A stretch of 8,228 nt of DNA from an uncultured Bacteroidales bacterium (GTDB taxonomy: Bacteria > Bacteroidota > Bacteroidia > Bacteroidales > UBA932): NCBI GenBank assembly GCA_946187365.1, contig CAMHRD010000040.1, positions 1-8,228 of the forward strand. The letters run 5' to 3'. This document shows positions 7,128 through 8,228 of the stretch, piece by piece. Under the pieces are notes generated by a model that saw nothing but the letters and a program-made list of their open reading frames with translations, was not told where the DNA came from and did no database searches. The position numbers and the translations under genes were made by a program. Positions within the stretch are counted from its first letter, which is position 1; each line of letters starts with the position of its first letter.

Positions 7128-8228
7128 ATGAGCGGCAGAACCAATATGTTAAACTGCATCCTCAAGGTTTTCCGCCGTGAGGATAAGATTATGCGCAGCA
7201 GGCCTATCTACCTGTACGGCACCATATTGGTTTTGGCTTTCAGCGCAGTTTTCCTTTTGACCTTAATGCGTGAGGGATTGCCTCAGAAGGTTCCGGTAGG
7301 TGTGGTGGATCTGGACAACTCCTACATTTCACGCTCTGCCATAAAGCAGATAGACGCCCTCCAGGGAATAAAGATTGTAAAGAGTTTCTCCAGTTTCAAA
7401 GAGGCAAGGGAGGCTATGCAAAGAGGTGAAATCTATGGTTTCATAGAGTTTCCAGATGGCCTTTACAGAGATGCGGTGAACGGACTCCGCCCTACCCTGC
7501 CCTGCTACTACACTGAAGCTTACATGGTTCCGGGAACGCTGGCCTACAAGAACTTTCTTACCATGGCCAACGTGCTCAACGCCGGCGTAAGAAGAGCAAC
7601 CCTCAGAGCCAAAGGAGTTGACGAGCAGATGATTATGGCCCAACTGCAGCCTATCACAATAGATACTCACAGCATCTGCAACCCTTACATCAGTTATGCA
7701 ATCTACTTGATTTCAATACTTTGGCCGGGCATACTCTCTCTCTGCATAATAGTGATGACTGTATTCACCATTGGTTTTGAACTCAAGATGAAGACCACTC
7801 CGGAACTCTTGGAGACTGCCGGAGGAAGTATCATAAATGCTCTGATAGGTAAATTGTTGCCATACTTCATAATCTACACCATTCTTGGAGTTTCATTTGA
7901 AGTATTGGCTTACAAGATATTGGGATACCCGCTTATGGGTCCCTTCTGGGTTATGATTCTTACTGTAATCCTATTGGTGTTAAGTTCTCACGCAGTTGGA
8001 ATCTTCTTCATTGGGCTCTTCCCGGTTTTAAGAGACGCACTCAGCGCTGCATCACTCTACTCGGTTCTCGGAATCTCAATGAGCGGAATGACATTCCCTG
8101 TGGAGATGATGATTCCTCCTATGCAGGGCTTTGCACAGATATTCCCTATAAGGCAGTACTACCTTATCTATGTCAAGTGGGCAATGCTGGATTCCGGTGT
8201 AGGTGAATGCTGGGTTAATATACTGGGA
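7128..8228 (+). CDS. ABC-2 type permease of the exporter (3' end cut by window)
   Basis: The frame is open from ATG 7128 to the last base, 367 codons with no stop; related permeases are about 370-420 residues, so little seems to be missing. A basic N-terminus leads to a first transmembrane helix at about residues 28-47. A large extracytoplasmic domain follows (about 50-185, including VPVGVVDLDNS at 55-65). A membrane block then holds helices at about 190-215, 240-262, 270-298 and 305-326. The FPIRQYYLIY stretch (339-348) near the end and the overall plan match the ABC2_membrane_3 group, which includes YhhJ, YbhR and YbhS. The protein contains no Walker motifs, so it needs a separate ATPase if it works as a classical ABC exporter. 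Together with the TolC-type and HlyD-type neighbours it would form a three-part export machine. The substrate is unknown; drugs, lipids or other small molecules are all possible. A second permease gene often follows in related operons. Confidence 0.87.
   Translation, partial: MSGRTNMLNCILKVFRREDKIMRSRPIYLYGTILVLAFSAVFLLTLMREGLPQKVPVGVVDLDNSYISRSAIKQIDALQGIKIVKSFSSFKEAREAMQRGEIYGFIEFPDGLYRDAVNGLRPTLPCYYTEAYMVPGTLAYKNFLTMANVLNAGVRRATLRAKGVDEQMIMAQLQPITIDTHSICNPYISYAIYLISILWPGILSLCIIVMTVFTIGFELKMKTTPELLETAGGSIINALIGKLLPYFIIYTILGVSFEVLAYKILGYPLMGPFWVMILTVILLVLSSHAVGIFFIGLFPVLRDALSAASLYSVLGISMSGMTFPVEMMIPPMQGFAQIFPIRQYYLIYVKWAMLDSGVGECWVNILG

Noticed and set aside
7329..7670. A 113-codon minus-strand open frame near the window end
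   Set aside because: It lies opposite the extracytoplasmic domain of the ABC-2 permease, whose frame stays open for 367 codons. The antisense product has no recognisable features.

Overview
The window looks like Bacteroidota chromosome, probably from an anaerobic Bacteroidales-type gut or fermentative bacterium. Three things support this. The promoter at 2067-2097 fits the Bacteroidota sigma factor consensus exactly (TTTG-N19-TAnnTTTG). The genes mostly lack strong Shine-Dalgarno sequences. The protein set (group B [FeFe] hydrogenase, an EGNSASG-type topoisomerase IV B subunit, a TolC with a large first surface loop) is typical of that phylum. Genus cannot be fixed from the sequence alone. 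All genes are on the + strand. I see no mobile elements, RNA genes or CRISPR, and no signs of gene decay.

Region 1 (1-493): a short stretch with no recognisable gene, then a promoter-like site almost touching the start of a small four-helix membrane protein of the DUF486/DMT family. Region 2 (555-1991): a complete monomeric group B [FeFe] hydrogenase with intact H-cluster motifs and a long iron-sulfur relay. It is closed by a probable intrinsic terminator in the 135-base gap that follows.

Region 3 (2067 to window end): a compact operon behind the consensus promoter. In order it holds parE (topoisomerase IV subunit B), a small PlsC-type acyltransferase, a TolC-family outer-membrane channel, an HlyD-type periplasmic adaptor, and an ABC-2 type permease cut by the window edge. 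Gaps between these genes are 1, 2, 11 and 1 bases, so one transcript is likely. The last three genes form a tripartite export system spanning both membranes. No ATPase gene is visible among them, so it must lie beyond the window, be encoded elsewhere, or not be needed.

The window is mostly ordinary housekeeping and accessory sequence. The points most worth a second look are the dyad at the predicted 5' end of the parE operon mRNA, the nearly leaderless promoter of the first gene, the ATPase-less layout of the exporter, and the extra cysteines of the hydrogenase. I did not find convincing evidence of a wholly new system.
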